64,000 bases of DNA from an uncultured Roseobacter sp. GTDB taxonomy: Bacteria; Pseudomonadota; Alphaproteobacteria; Rhodobacterales; Rhodobacteraceae. This document shows positions 37,042 to 47,183 of the stretch, piece after piece. The DNA lies in contig NZ_CANLYL010000003.1 of NCBI RefSeq assembly GCF_947495275.1, positions 124,001 through 188,000 of the forward strand. Reading direction: 5' to 3'. The position numbers were made by a program, and so were the translations under genes. Each line of letters starts with the position of its first letter. The first letter of the stretch is position 1. The notes beneath the pieces are model-generated. The model made no database searches. It had not been told where the DNA came from and saw nothing but the letters and a program-made list of their open reading frames with translations.

Positions 37042-38781
37042 TTACAGCTCCATATAGTCGTGGCCCTCTTCCTTGCCGCCAGGGTGGGTCACAGCACCAA
37101 GATAGGTTGGACCGACAAGCTTTGCATATTTCCAAAGTGCGCCTGCACCGTAGATCGTTGGGCGCGGGCCGGCCCAGGCCGCCTTGCGCTCGGCCATTTC
37201 ATCATCCGAGACATCTACAGAAATGGTGCCTTCAATGGCATTGAGGGTGATCAGATCGCCGTCCTTGAGCAAGGCAATCGGCCCCCCATGGGCGGCCTCG
37301 GGTCCGACGTGACCCACACAGAAGCCGCGCGTCGCCCCGGAGAACCGTCCGTCCGTGATCAGCGCGACCTTCTTGCCCATGCCCTGCCCGGAAAGTGCCG
37401 CCGTTGTCGCCAGCATTTCGCGCATGCCCGGCCCACCGGCGGGCCCTTCGTTACGGATGACGAAGACGTCGCCTTCTTCGTAGGTGCGGTTCTGGACGGC
37501 CTCGAAGGCGTCCTGTTCGCATTCAAAAACACGGGCAGGGCCGGTGAAAAGCTGATGCTGCGGTTCCATCCCGGCAATTTTCACAATTGCGCCTTCCGGG
37601 GCGAGATTTCCCTTGAGCCCCACGACACCGCCGGTTTTGCTGAGCGGTGTTTCCACCGGGTAGACCACCCGACCATCTGCTTCGAGAGAGACTTTGTCGA
37701 GCTCCTCGCCGATGGAATAGCCGGTGGCTGTCATGCAATCCTCGTGGATAAGACCCGCCTTGCGCAACTCTTTCATCACGACAGGCACGCCGCCTGCCTC
37801 ATAGAGATCCTTGGCAACATAGGCCCCGCCGGGTTTGAGATCGACGAAATAAGGCGTGTCGCGGAAAATCTCACAGACATCTTCGAGGAAGAAATCAATG
37901 CCCGCTTCATGCGCCATTGCGGGCAGGTGCAGACCCGCATTCGTGGAACCACCTGTGCAGGCGACGATCCGAGCCGCGTTTTCCAGCGACTTGCGGGTCA
38001 CGATATCGCGCGCGCGAATGTTTTTCTCGATCAGGTTCATGACCGCCGCGCCGGAGGCTTCGGCATAGGCGTCGCGGCTTTCGTAGGGCGCAGGCGCACC
38101 GGCGGAATTGGGCAGCGCCAGACCAATCGCCTCGGACACACAGGCCATTGTGTTGGCCGTGAACTGACCACCACAGGCACCGGCAGAAGGGCAGGCGACG
38201 GCTTCGAGTTTTTCCAGATCGCAGGTGCTCAGATTGCCCGCCTGATGCTGACCCACGGCCTCAAACACGTCCTGAACGGTCACGTCCTTGCCGTTGAGCC
38301 GACCGGGCAGGATCGACCCGCCGTAAAGGAAAACGGAAGGCACATTCAGACGGATCATCGCCATCATCATGCCGGGCAGGGATTTGTCGCAGCCCGCGAG
38401 CCCCACGATGGCGTCATAGCAATGGCCGCGCATGGTCAATTCGACCGTATCGGCAATGGCCTCGCGCGACGCCAGCGATGACCGCATCCCTTCATGGCCC
38501 ATGGCGATACCATCAGTCACGGTGATTGTGGTGAACTCGCGCGGCGTGCCGCTTTCGCGCTTCACACCCATCTTCACCGCCTGGGCCTGACGGTTGAGCG
38601 CGATGTTGCACGGCGCGGCCTCGTTCCAACAGGTCGCCACGCCCACCAGCGGTTGGTGAATTTCTTCATCCGTCATGCCCATCGCATAATAATAAGACCG
38701 GTGCGGCGCGCGCGCCGGGCCTTCTGTTACGTGGCGACTGGGCAGTCTGGATTTATCAAAACGCTGGCTGGTCACGGGCAT
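37042..38781 (-). CDS. ilvD: Dihydroxy-acid dehydratase
   Basis: A protein of 579 aa that makes 2-keto acids in isoleucine, valine and pantothenate synthesis. Cluster-ligand cysteines are visible in [24 protein letters not shown] and ACTGGSTNA, and the C-terminal GPAGGPGM and [21 protein letters not shown] are typical. The short length and C-x-D-K-S form suggest the 2Fe-2S branch of the IlvD/Edd family common in alphaproteobacteria. It is a single gene, divergent from the ABC-like gene across about 200 bp. Confidence 0.97.
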   Translation of the reverse strand: MPVTSQRFDKSRLPSRHVTEGPARAPHRSYYYAMGMTDEEIHQPLVGVATCWNEAAPCNIALNRQAQAVKMGVKRESGTPREFTTITVTDGIAMGHEGMRSSLASREAIADTVELTMRGHCYDAIVGLAGCDKSLPGMMMAMIRLNVPSVFLYGGSILPGRLNGKDVTVQDVFEAVGQHQAGNLSTCDLEKLEAVACPSAGACGGQFTANTMACVSEAIGLALPNSAGAPAPYESRDAYAEASGAAVMNLIEKNIRARDIVTRKSLENAARIVACTGGSTNAGLHLPAMAHEAGIDFFLEDVCEIFRDTPYFVDLKPGGAYVAKDLYEAGGVPVVMKELRKAGLIHEDCMTATGYSIGEELDKVSLEADGRVVYPVETPLSKTGGVVGLKGNLAPEGAIVKIAGMEPQHQLFTGPARVFECEQDAFEAVQNRTYEEGDVFVIRNEGPAGGPGMREMLATTAALSGQGMGKKVALITDGRFSGATRGFCVGHVGPEAAHGGPIALLKDGDLITLNAIEGTISVDVSDDEMAERKAAWAGPRPTIYGAGALWKYAKLVGPTYLGAVTHPGGKEEGHDYMEL

Positions 38782-38980
38782 CCCCCCTCAAAAAATCGTC
38801 CGATACGGCATAGCCAGTCCCCCTCCAGCCTGCAAGGACCAAGCGTTCAGATCTGCACATGGCCTGACCATTTGTGCGCTTGTATTGCCAAAACCGCGAT
38901 CCTAAGTTGACCAGACACCCGCATCTGTGCGCTTGTTTGACACAATGGTTCGTGGCCAATCCATTACCGAAAGCCGTTTC

Positions 38981-41900
38981 ATGGAATCTTCTCTTTTCGC
39001 CTTCATTTGGAAGTTTTCGAAACGCGAGCAGCTGTTTTTGCTGTTTTTTACGCTATTCACCTTTCCCTTCCTCTACGCGACGCTGGAGCTGCCCAAGCGG
39101 ATCATCAACGATGCCATTGGGGCTCAGGATAGCAGCATTACGGTGTTTGATTTCACCATGACGCAGACGCAATTCCTGATGGCGCTCTGTTTCCTCTATT
39201 TGGGTTCCGTTCTGGTGCATGGCGTCCTCAAGATGCGCCTCAACACGATGAAAGGTGTGCTAGCCGAAAGGCTCCTTCGCCGCTTCAGATATCAGCTTCT
39301 CAACCGGATGATGCGGTTCCCGCGCATCTATTTCCGCAACACCAGTCAGGGTGAACTGGTTTCCATGGTCACGTCTGAGGCAGAACCCATGGGGGGGCTG
39401 ATGGGGGATGCGGTTGCGCAACCGGTGTTTCAGGCAGGTCAGATGTTGATCATCGTGGCCTTCCTCTTTGCTCAAAGTGTGTGGTTCGGCCTTGCCGGGA
39501 TCGCCCTGATACCGCTTCAGGCTTACGTCATCCCGATCCTGCAGCGTCAGATCAACCAGCTGAACAAGAAACGGATCGTCGAAGTACGGCAATTCTCGTC
39601 GGAAATTGGCGAAACGGCAGCGGGTATTGGCGATTTACGCACAAATGGGGGTCTGCGGTACCGTTTGGCCGTGTTCTCTGACCGTTTGGGGCGGCTCTTC
39701 GATATCCGCTTTCAAATTTACCAGAAGAAATTCTTCATGAAGTTTCTCAACAACTTCATTACACAGCTCACGCCGTTTTTCTTTTACTCGGCCGGGGGGT
39801 ATCTGGCCATTCAGGGCGAGATCACGGTCGGAGCTCTGGTGGCCGCACTTGCGGCCTACAAAGACCTCAGCTCGCCGTGGAAAGAGTTGCTGACCTACTA
39901 CAATCAGGTACAGGACATGTCTTTGCGCTGGGAGATCGTGATCGAACGTTTCGCCCCAAAAGATATGATTGATGAGAGACTCTTTGAGGGTGAACCGGAA
40001 GAAATCCCCCGCCTCGATGGCGCAATTTCGATTCAGAATGTCACCGTGCGCAACTCCGATGGCAATGCCGTTCTGGAGAACATAAATCTAGAAATACCCG
40101 CGGGCGCCCGCGTCGCCATTCAAGCAAGCAGTCAGATCGAACGTACGGCCCTTGCCGAAGTGCTGACCCGTGAGGTGCTGCCCACCCGCGGCAGCGTCAC
40201 TATCGCCGGACGTGATCTGGAAGACATGCATCAGGCCGTCATCGCCGCGCGGATCGGCTATGCCCATTCGCGGCCCTATCTCTTTGACGGGACCCTCGGG
40301 GACAACCTTCTGATGCCTTTGAAATCAAGCCCGAAAACCATACTTTGGGACCCCAACGGGAAAGACAAGAAAGCCATTGAGGCCAGAAAGTCCGGCAACA
40401 GCCTCGACAGTATTGAGGCGGATTGGGTGGATCCGGGTCTTGCCGGATTAAACACAACCGAAGAAATCCGGGGGTGGTGGTTCCGCCTGGTGGAAGCCAT
40501 GGGCCTGGACGAGGTGATGTTTCGCCTGATGCTGAAGTCCCGCATGGATCCGGAGCAGCATGCGCAACTGGCGGGCGACATCGTGGGACTACGCGAAGAG
40601 GTTCACGAGAAGCTTGTGGAGCGCGGGCTGGACGGAGTTGTGAACCGGTTTCACCCGGATGAGTTCAACCCCTCGATCCCCCTGGGCGGTAACCTGATGT
40701 TCGCATCGCCCAAACGCGACATCTCTCAACGCGGTCTCGCAGCGGAGCAGGATTTTCTGGCCTTGATCAGCGAACTTGGGCTCGCCGAGCAGGGGATTGC
40801 GATTTCACAAACGCTGATCGAAACACTGCACCAGACCTTTGGCATGGACGGAACCAGCCACCCGCTGTTTACAGCGCTCGGCATCGAGGACGAGCTTTAC
40901 GAGCGCATGGTCGACATTGCCACACGTCGGCAGGAAAAGGGCGATCAGGCCCTGACAGAAGAAGAGTTTGCATTGCTTCTGACCGTCCCTTTTGCCTTTA
41001 CAGCGGAACAGATCGGGCCGGGGTTTCCAGAGAGTTTCAAGGAGGAAATCCTTCAAATCAGGAAATCCAAGAGCGGCGAAATGCGCGAAAGGATGAGTGG
41101 CATGTTTGTGCCTGTCGCGCCTGAAAACTACCTGCCTCGCCTCACATTGATGGAAAATGCGCTTTACGGCAGGGTGTCCGGCATTGCCGGTGTTCAAGGT
41201 GAACTGGTCGAGGATCTCGTCGCCGAGGTGTTACAGGCGCACGGTCTGAAACGGCAGGTTTCCGAAACCATTCTGGGCATCAAAACCGGCCTTGGCGGCT
41301 CCAATCTGGCCAGCGCCTTTCAGGAGCGCGCAGCCTTCAGCCGTGCCGGTATCAAACGCCCCGATATTCTCATTCTCGACACTGTTCTGGCCAGCCACGA
41401 TTCAGACAGCCGCATTCGGACGCGCGCGAAATTGCAGGACCTTCTGCCCGATACCACCATGATTTTCCTGGAGGACACATTCAGGAATCCAACGGCCTAT
41501 GATGTATTTGTCGAAATCCGGAACGGGCGCATAGACGGGATTGAACAGACGGACGTGCAGGACACCGAAGACAGCGGTTCGGATGACCTGCGCCGCAAGA
41601 TACGCGAGATTTCCCGTACCGATCTATTCTCCAATCTGGACTCGCGCAATCAGCGCCTTCTTGCCTTCTCTGCCCAGTGGTATACCGCCCGAAAAGGCAA
41701 ACGCATCTTTGCCATGGGAGAACGGGCGGATGCTGCCTATCTGTGCCTGTCGGGTAATGCCATGATGGGCTATCGCGACGATGACGAGACATGGCACGAT
41801 GTCACAGCCGTGGGACCCGGACGGTTGATCGGCGATCTGGCCATCATTCTTAACGAGCCCCGTCAACTGGACCTGATTGCCCGAGAGGATACCAAGTTTC

Positions 41901-42070
41901 TGCGCATCGGAGCCGATGAATTCAAATCGGTGATTGCAACCGACCCCACCGTCCTGATGAGCCTGTTGCACACTGTCGCTGGCCATCTGACCGGTGCTGC
42001 GGAATTGCTGCGGGAAGCGCGTCTGGACGTCCCGCAAGACGATGATGATACCGAGAAAACCGACGCCTGA
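38981..42070 (+). CDS. Giant degenerate ABC-transporter-like protein with C-terminal cNMP-binding-like domain
   Basis: About 1029 aa. Residues 10-305 form an ABC exporter-type membrane domain (hydrophobic segments near 18-35, 63-85, 150-180, 270-290). The nucleotide-binding domain is split: its first half (about 350-450) shows VTVRNSDGNAVLENINLEIPAG and IGYAHSRPYLFDGTLGDNL, its second half (about 720-850) LGGSNLASAFQERAAFSRAG and DILILDTVLASHD. Between them lie about 270 mostly helical residues. Walker A reads AIQASSQIERTA with no GK; the Q-loop Gln, the Walker B Glu (Thr) and the H-loop His are missing. Residues 887-1012 resemble a cyclic-nucleotide-binding fold (GRLIGDLAIILNEPRQLDL). ATP hydrolysis is unlikely. 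Start: ATG 38981 preferred; GTG 38927 and ATG 38945 are open upstream. A CPBP protease gene follows after 6 bp. Confidence 0.85.
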   Translation: MESSLFAFIWKFSKREQLFLLFFTLFTFPFLYATLELPKRIINDAIGAQDSSITVFDFTMTQTQFLMALCFLYLGSVLVHGVLKMRLNTMKGVLAERLLRRFRYQLLNRMMRFPRIYFRNTSQGELVSMVTSEAEPMGGLMGDAVAQPVFQAGQMLIIVAFLFAQSVWFGLAGIALIPLQAYVIPILQRQINQLNKKRIVEVRQFSSEIGETAAGIGDLRTNGGLRYRLAVFSDRLGRLFDIRFQIYQKKFFMKFLNNFITQLTPFFFYSAGGYLAIQGEITVGALVAALAAYKDLSSPWKELLTYYNQVQDMSLRWEIVIERFAPKDMIDERLFEGEPEEIPRLDGAISIQNVTVRNSDGNAVLENINLEIPAGARVAIQASSQIERTALAEVLTREVLPTRGSVTIAGRDLEDMHQAVIAARIGYAHSRPYLFDGTLGDNLLMPLKSSPKTILWDPNGKDKKAIEARKSGNSLDSIEADWVDPGLAGLNTTEEIRGWWFRLVEAMGLDEVMFRLMLKSRMDPEQHAQLAGDIVGLREEVHEKLVERGLDGVVNRFHPDEFNPSIPLGGNLMFASPKRDISQRGLAAEQDFLALISELGLAEQGIAISQTLIETLHQTFGMDGTSHPLFTALGIEDELYERMVDIATRRQEKGDQALTEEEFALLLTVPFAFTAEQIGPGFPESFKEEILQIRKSKSGEMRERMSGMFVPVAPENYLPRLTLMENALYGRVSGIAGVQGELVEDLVAEVLQAHGLKRQVSETILGIKTGLGGSNLASAFQERAAFSRAGIKRPDILILDTVLASHDSDSRIRTRAKLQDLLPDTTMIFLEDTFRNPTAYDVFVEIRNGRIDGIEQTDVQDTEDSGSDDLRRKIREISRTDLFSNLDSRNQRLLAFSAQWYTARKGKRIFAMGERADAAYLCLSGNAMMGYRDDDETWHDVTAVGPGRLIGDLAIILNEPRQLDLIAREDTKFLRIGADEFKSVIATDPTVLMSLLHTVAGHLTGAAELLREARLDVPQDDDDTEKTDA

Positions 42071-42076
42071 GGATTG

Positions 42077-42982
42077 ATGAGTATGTTCAGGCGAACCGAC
42101 TATCGCGCGCATAGACGTCTCGTGGACCCCGCGCGCGAGAAAGCGCAGCTATGGCGACTGATCATGGGCCTGATCCTCGCATCGGGTGTCTATCTGATCT
42201 GCAATCAGACCATGTACCGGACGCTTTTCACCTGGCAGGGCAAGAACGTAGAAGCCTTTGCACGCTCGCTGGCCGCGGGGACAACGCCCATTGCGATGTA
42301 CCTCACACTCCTGAGCTTTGGGTTCATGATACTGGGCGTGGCCATCGCGTTGCGTGTGGTGCACAACCGGGGCTTGCCAGCTGCCTTGGGGGACGGGCAA
42401 CTGTTTCGACAGCAGATGGTCTCCGTTCTGGTCCTGCTAATCCTGATCAACATTGCCATCTGGGTGTTGCCGCCGTGGGATCTGGGAGCGCCACTGGTGC
42501 CCAACATGAACCTTAGCCTCTGGGCCGTTTTGTTGCCTTTTTCGTTTGTCGCAGTGTTCATTCAGGTCAGCGCAGAGGAAATTCTGTTTCGCGGATATAT
42601 CCAGCAACAGCTTGCCGCACGATTTGACTCACCGCTCATCTGGATGCTAATGCCTGCAGGCTTGTTCGGATTGGGCCACTATCTGCCAGACACCGCCGGC
42701 CCAAATGCCTTGCCCATTGCGCTTTGGGCCATGATATTCGGCATCATGATGGCAGATTTAACGGCACGCGCGGGCACACTGGCGCCAGCCATCGCAGTAC
42801 ATTTCATCAACAACGTGACAGCCATCTTGATTGTCTCGCTGCCCGATGAACTTTCGGGGCTTTCGCTCTACCTCAGCCCTTTCTCGCTTGACGATACCGA
42901 GACCGTGCGCGCCTGGTTGCCGGTCGAGTTCGGCTTCATGATTGTCAGCTGGTTGGGCGCACGCCTGGCCATCCGGCGCTGA
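42077..42982 (+). CDS. CPBP family intramembrane metalloprotease
   Basis: A membrane protein of 301 aa with about seven hydrophobic segments. The family motifs are in order: EE-x3-R (SAEEILFRGYIQQQ), F-x3-H (LFGLGHYL) and H-x3-N (VHFINNVT). Members cleave prenylated or small membrane proteins or act in bacteriocin immunity and signalling; the bacterial substrates are mostly unknown. It starts 6 bp after the degenerate ABC-like gene, with GAGGA directly upstream, so the two are one transcript and may work on the same membrane complex. A short N-terminal Arg-rich region (RRTDYRAHRRLVDPAREK) faces the cytoplasm. Confidence 0.92.
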   Translation: MSMFRRTDYRAHRRLVDPAREKAQLWRLIMGLILASGVYLICNQTMYRTLFTWQGKNVEAFARSLAAGTTPIAMYLTLLSFGFMILGVAIALRVVHNRGLPAALGDGQLFRQQMVSVLVLLILINIAIWVLPPWDLGAPLVPNMNLSLWAVLLPFSFVAVFIQVSAEEILFRGYIQQQLAARFDSPLIWMLMPAGLFGLGHYLPDTAGPNALPIALWAMIFGIMMADLTARAGTLAPAIAVHFINNVTAILIVSLPDELSGLSLYLSPFSLDDTETVRAWLPVEFGFMIVSWLGARLAIRR

Positions 42983-43039
42983 TTGCACTTTCCCTGTGAC
43001 CTGACTATTTAGGAGCCAAGGGACGCCAAAGGAACCGCC

Positions 43040-43993
43040 ATGAACTGGATCACCAACTATGTCCGGCCTCGGATCAATTCGATCTTCTCGCGCCGCGAAA
43101 CACCGGACAACCTGTGGACCAAATGCCCCGAATGCGGGACGATGCTGTTTCATCGCGAAGTGTCGGACAATCTGAACGTCTGCACCAACTGTGATCACCA
43201 CATGCACATCACCCCGCGGGACCGGTTTACGGCGTTGTTTGACGGCGGGATTTTCACCGAGGTGAAGGTCGATGCGCCCAAGCCCGACCCGCTCAATTTC
43301 CGCGATCAGAAACGATATCCTGATCGCTTGAAGGCCGCGCAAAAACAAACCAGCGAAGCTGAGGCCATGCTGGTGGCCAGCGGCGAGATCGGACGCACAC
43401 CCATTGTGGCCGCCGCACAGGATTTTTCTTTCATGGCAGGCTCCATGGGAATGTATGTGGGCAATGCCATCATCGCGGCTGCTCAGGAAGCGGTTCGGCT
43501 GAAGCGGCCCCTGATCCTTTTTTCCGCCGCAGGTGGCGCACGGATGCAGGAGGGTATTTTGAGCCTCATGCAGATGCCTCGCACCACCGTTGCGGTCGAA
43601 ATGCTCAAGGAAGCTGGCCTGCCCTATCTTGTTGTACTGACCCATCCAACGACAGGCGGCGTTACGGCGAGTTATGCGATGTTGGGTGACGTGCATATCG
43701 CCGAACCCAATGCGTTGATCTGTTTTGCCGGTCCCCGCGTGATCGAACAGACCATCCGCGAAAAACTGCCCGAGGGTTTTCAGCGCGCCGAATATCTGCT
43801 GGATCACGGGATGCTGGATCGGGTGACGCCACGCGGTCAGATGCGTGACGAGCTGATTTCCATCACGCGTATGCTGCTCGGTCTGCCCCCGGCAGTTCGG
43901 GGCGACCTGCCCCCACCTGAACCGGGCGCGGAACTTCCCCACGCTTTGTCCGAAGAGGAAGAGCAAGCACCCTCTGAGACTGCCAAGAAATGA
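43040..43993 (+). CDS. accD: Acetyl-CoA carboxylase carboxyltransferase beta subunit
   Basis: A protein of 317 aa that, with AccA, transfers carboxyl from biotin to acetyl-CoA for fatty-acid synthesis. The N-terminal zinc finger is KCPECG ... VCTNCDHH (C-x2-C-x~15-C-x2-C), followed by the crotonase-like core with SGEIGRTPI and GGARMQEG. The C-terminal 25 residues are an acidic, Pro-rich tail. It overlaps folC by 4 bp, the usual accD-folC order; trpB, often upstream in this group, is not here. Confidence 0.97.
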   Translation: MNWITNYVRPRINSIFSRRETPDNLWTKCPECGTMLFHREVSDNLNVCTNCDHHMHITPRDRFTALFDGGIFTEVKVDAPKPDPLNFRDQKRYPDRLKAAQKQTSEAEAMLVASGEIGRTPIVAAAQDFSFMAGSMGMYVGNAIIAAAQEAVRLKRPLILFSAAGGARMQEGILSLMQMPRTTVAVEMLKEAGLPYLVVLTHPTTGGVTASYAMLGDVHIAEPNALICFAGPRVIEQTIREKLPEGFQRAEYLLDHGMLDRVTPRGQMRDELISITRMLLGLPPAVRGDLPPPEPGAELPHALSEEEEQAPSETAKK

Positions 43994-45264
43994 GCCAGGC
44001 AACATCGGACGTTATCCTGGATCGGATGATGGCCCTGCACCCCAAGATCATCGATCTTACATTGGATCGTGTCTGGCGGCTGTTGGACGCCTTGGGAAAT
44101 CCGCAAGATGATCTGCCCCCTGTGGTCCATATTGCGGGGACAAATGGCAAAGGATCGACCCAGGCCATGATCAGAGCTGGCTTGGAAGCGGCGGGGCACA
44201 AGGTACATGCCTATACCAGCCCCCATCTGGCCCGGTTCCACGAACGCATTCGGGTCGCAGGGGAGTTGATTTCGGAACCGGATCTCGCGGCCGTTCTAGA
44301 CGAGTGTTATGCAGCCAATAATGGCGAGAACATCACCTATTTCGAGATTACCACCTGTGCTGCGCTTCTCGCATTCGCTCGCTCAAAGGCTGATTACACG
44401 CTGCTGGAAGTTGGTCTTGGCGGGCGTCTGGACGCGACGAACGTCGTTGCAAATCCGAAAATGACGGTGATTACCCCCGTCTCCGTCGATCACCAGCAAT
44501 TCCTTGGCGATACATTGGCGGAGATCGCCGCCGAGAAAGCCGGAATTCTCAAGCGCAATGTGCCCTGTGTTGTCGCCCGTCAGGAAGAAGAGGGTTTGGA
44601 AGTGATTGAAACGGTTGCGACCCGTGTCGGTGCGCCTCTTTGCGCCTATGGTCAACAGTGGCATGTGGCGGCAGAGCGCGACGGCATGATTTTCCAAGAC
44701 GAGACGGGCCTGCTAGATTTACCGCGCCCGAACCTTCCCGGCGATCATCAACTGATGAACGCAGGCGCGGCACTGGCGGTGTTGCGGCAACTTGGTATCG
44801 GCGCGGAAGCCTGTGAAACGGCGGTCAGCAATGCACACTGGCCCGCACGCATGCAGCGTTTGTCAAAGGGACCGCTGGTCGATGGCGCTTCTCAAGCCGA
44901 GATTTGGCTTGACGGTGGTCATAATCCTGCCGCTGGCGAGGCCTTGGCAAGCCATCTGAACAGCCTGCCGGATCGGCCCACCGTCCTCATTTGCGGGATG
45001 TTGAACACCAAGGATATTGGCGGATACCTGCGCCCGTTAGCCAAGGTTGCAGATGGGCTGATCGCCGTGTCGATCCCGGGCGAGGCCAATACGTTACCGG
45101 CAGAAACCACGGCACAAGCAGCAAAAGAGGTCGGCATCTCCAGCCACACCGCTCAAAGCGTACAGGATGCGCTGAGCGAAATCATCTCAACGGCCCCTTC
45201 GGCACGTGTGCTGATTTGCGGCTCATTGTATCTCGCTGGCGCGATATTGCGAGAAAACGGTTAA
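43990..45264 (+). CDS. folC: Folylpolyglutamate/dihydrofolate synthase
   Basis: An ATP-dependent ligase of 424 aa that adds glutamate to folates. The P-loop is HIAGTNGKGST, followed by YTSPHLARFHERI, the conserved carbamylated-Lys region and EVGLGGRLDATNV, and then LDGGHNPAAGEAL in the C-terminal domain. It shares ATGA with accD, so the two are translated together. Confidence 0.97.
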   Translation: MSQATSDVILDRMMALHPKIIDLTLDRVWRLLDALGNPQDDLPPVVHIAGTNGKGSTQAMIRAGLEAAGHKVHAYTSPHLARFHERIRVAGELISEPDLAAVLDECYAANNGENITYFEITTCAALLAFARSKADYTLLEVGLGGRLDATNVVANPKMTVITPVSVDHQQFLGDTLAEIAAEKAGILKRNVPCVVARQEEEGLEVIETVATRVGAPLCAYGQQWHVAAERDGMIFQDETGLLDLPRPNLPGDHQLMNAGAALAVLRQLGIGAEACETAVSNAHWPARMQRLSKGPLVDGASQAEIWLDGGHNPAAGEALASHLNSLPDRPTVLICGMLNTKDIGGYLRPLAKVADGLIAVSIPGEANTLPAETTAQAAKEVGISSHTAQSVQDALSEIISTAPSARVLICGSLYLAGAILRENG

Positions 45265-45410
45265 ACCCCTGAAGCCGTATCAACTCCAGATTTAGCTATC
45301 CTCGCGCGATATTGACGTGTGGATAACGCTGCATCTATATGTTGTGGCGGATAATGCGGGCTGACGCCATTCATGTATGAGGCGCATCAGGTCTGTCGGG
45401 GGGATATAAG

Positions 45411-45995
45411 ATGAAAACGCGAGATCGGGAGTTCGCTTCCGAACTTGATTTGACGCGAATGGTGATGCGGCCACAACCGTCCCCAAGTGTGATGCGCTGG
45501 CCCTTGGTGGTTATGGTGTTATTGAGTCTGCTCACTGCTTCAGTCATCTGGGCATTCCACGGGGGCGATCGCAGCGAAACCCAATCCGCAGCCGTACGGC
45601 AGGGGGATGCCGCCGCTCAGCAGGAAGTGTCCCGCTCCGCGCCGTCCTTATTGGAACTGACCCCAGCGTTGCCCCTATCGACCGGTGAGCCTGTCAGCCA
45701 TCAGCTGCGCCTACCTCTCCGATTGACCGATCGCACCGCCCAGAAGCATAATCTGCCATATCTGACATCGCGTGCTTTGGCCCGGTTCAATCATGAGACC
45801 GCGCCTGGGGATGTACTGCATGATCTGCTGGTACAGACATTGGCCGAAGGTCAAAGTGATGCTTACGTCAACGCAACCCTCAATTCGGCGCTGAGCCAGG
45901 GCGCATTTGCCTCTCCGATCGGTCTGACCACACCCTTTGGCGAGATCGACACGGCACGCTTGCTGGCCGCGATTCTTGCTGAAGCAAAAAACTAG
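45411..45995 (+). CDS. Single-pass membrane protein, unknown function
   Basis: A protein of 194 aa: a cytoplasmic N-terminus of about 28 residues, one membrane helix near 30-48 (WPLVVMVLLSLLTASVIWAF), then a periplasmic part with a Gln/Ala-rich linker and a mainly helical domain from about 90 (LTDRTAQKHNLPYLTSRALARF). No cysteine, no known motif; I do not recognise the family. GGGGGG lies about 8 bases before the ATG. It overlaps the convergent zapE gene by 4 bp. The 146 bp before it probably hold its promoter. Confidence 0.7.
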   Translation: MKTRDREFASELDLTRMVMRPQPSPSVMRWPLVVMVLLSLLTASVIWAFHGGDRSETQSAAVRQGDAAAQQEVSRSAPSLLELTPALPLSTGEPVSHQLRLPLRLTDRTAQKHNLPYLTSRALARFNHETAPGDVLHDLLVQTLAEGQSDAYVNATLNSALSQGAFASPIGLTTPFGEIDTARLLAAILAEAKN

Positions 45996-47050
45996 AAACC
46001 CCAGCCTTCCGATTGCATCTCGCGCAGGCGCGAGGCCGTGCGTTCGAATTCAAATGTCCCTTCGCCTTCCAGATAAAGCATCTCTGGTTTCGCGGCAGCA
46101 GAGCAGATCAGGCGCACTTTGGCCTCATACAAGGCGTCAATCAGCGTCACGAACCGTTTGGCTTCGTTGAAGTTGTTGCGTGACAGGGCGGGAATATTAT
46201 CCAGCATCAGGACCTTCACAGCATCGGCAAGCGCCAGAAAATCCGCTGGCCCCAGAGGTTTCCCGCAAAGGTCATGAAAGCCCGCGCGTGCAACACCATT
46301 TCTGAACGCGGGCAATTCAACCTCTCTGCCTTTGACCTTCAGGATCAGCCGCTCACCCACCCCTCCGGTAAGGTCATTCCACATGCTATCCATTGCGGCG
46401 CGGGCCACAGCATTGACTGGTGTGAAATAGACAGGTTGCCCGCCCAGCCTATCCTGTCGGTAATCCGTTGGGCTCGCCAATTCAACGACGTGCATCTTCT
46501 CTTTAATCAACTCGATAAATGGCAAAAACAGATCCCTGTTCAGCCCGTCCGTGTAGAGCGCATCAGGCACACGATTGGACGTGGTCACCACCACCACCCC
46601 ATCGGCGAAGAGGGCCTCGAACAGCCTGCCCACAATCATCGCATCCGTGATGTCAGTGATCTGCATCTCGTCAAAGGCCAGCAATCGAACTGAAGCAGCT
46701 ACGTCTGCCGCAACCGGCGCAATGGCATCCTCCACACCGGATTTGCGAACCTCATGCATGGCCGCATGAATTTCCTGCATGAAAGCGTGAAAATGCACGC
46801 GCCGCGCCGGGATGTCGCCCAGATGCTCGACAAACATATCCATCAGCATGGATTTGCCACGTCCGACCCCGCCCCAGAGATAGAGACCCTTTGGCGGTTC
46901 TGGCGCTTTCCGGAACAATCCCTTTTTGACCGGCGTGTTGAGCGCCTCCCGAATCCGTTCAAATTCGGGCATGACGGTCAGTTGCGCGTCATCGGCCTGT
47001 AGCGCCCCCGCATCGATCAGTTCCTGGTATATTGCGCCTAACGTCTTCAT
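45992..47050 (-). CDS. zapE: AFG1/ZapE family ATPase
   Basis: An AAA-like ATPase of 352 aa with Walker A GLYLWGGVGRGKSMLMD, followed by RVHFHAFM, the usual ZapE/AFG1 sequence, Walker B LLAFDEMQITDITDA and sensor-like VVTTSNRVPDALY. ZapE associates with the Z-ring during late cell division in E. coli; the mitochondrial homologue handles membrane proteins. Length fits (350-375 aa). It is monocistronic and convergent with the membrane-protein gene. Confidence 0.95.
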   Translation of the reverse strand: MKTLGAIYQELIDAGALQADDAQLTVMPEFERIREALNTPVKKGLFRKAPEPPKGLYLWGGVGRGKSMLMDMFVEHLGDIPARRVHFHAFMQEIHAAMHEVRKSGVEDAIAPVAADVAASVRLLAFDEMQITDITDAMIVGRLFEALFADGVVVVTTSNRVPDALYTDGLNRDLFLPFIELIKEKMHVVELASPTDYRQDRLGGQPVYFTPVNAVARAAMDSMWNDLTGGVGERLILKVKGREVELPAFRNGVARAGFHDLCGKPLGPADFLALADAVKVLMLDNIPALSRNNFNEAKRFVTLIDALYEAKVRLICSAAAKPEMLYLEGEGTFEFERTASRLREMQSEGWGF

Positions 47051-47183
47051 CCCTCAGCAATACCGCGCGCTTGTGGCGGAGAAAAGGCAGCACTTGCATC
47101 ACGTCCTGTGATGACACTGCAAAAAACGCTGATTTGACCCTCAAGGTGGCGGCGATAATATCGCCCCAACCGGAGGCTTCTTC

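Noticed and set aside
36964-38481. Long plus-strand open frame (about 500 codons) antisense to ilvD
   Set aside because: It lies fully inside ilvD on the opposite strand, is rich in His/Arg/Gly in a pattern typical of antisense translation of a GC-rich gene, and shows no known domain.
42758-44005. Minus-strand open frame of 415 codons antisense to accD
   Set aside because: It is the shadow of the CPBP 3' end and accD, with shadow-type composition. accD is certain.
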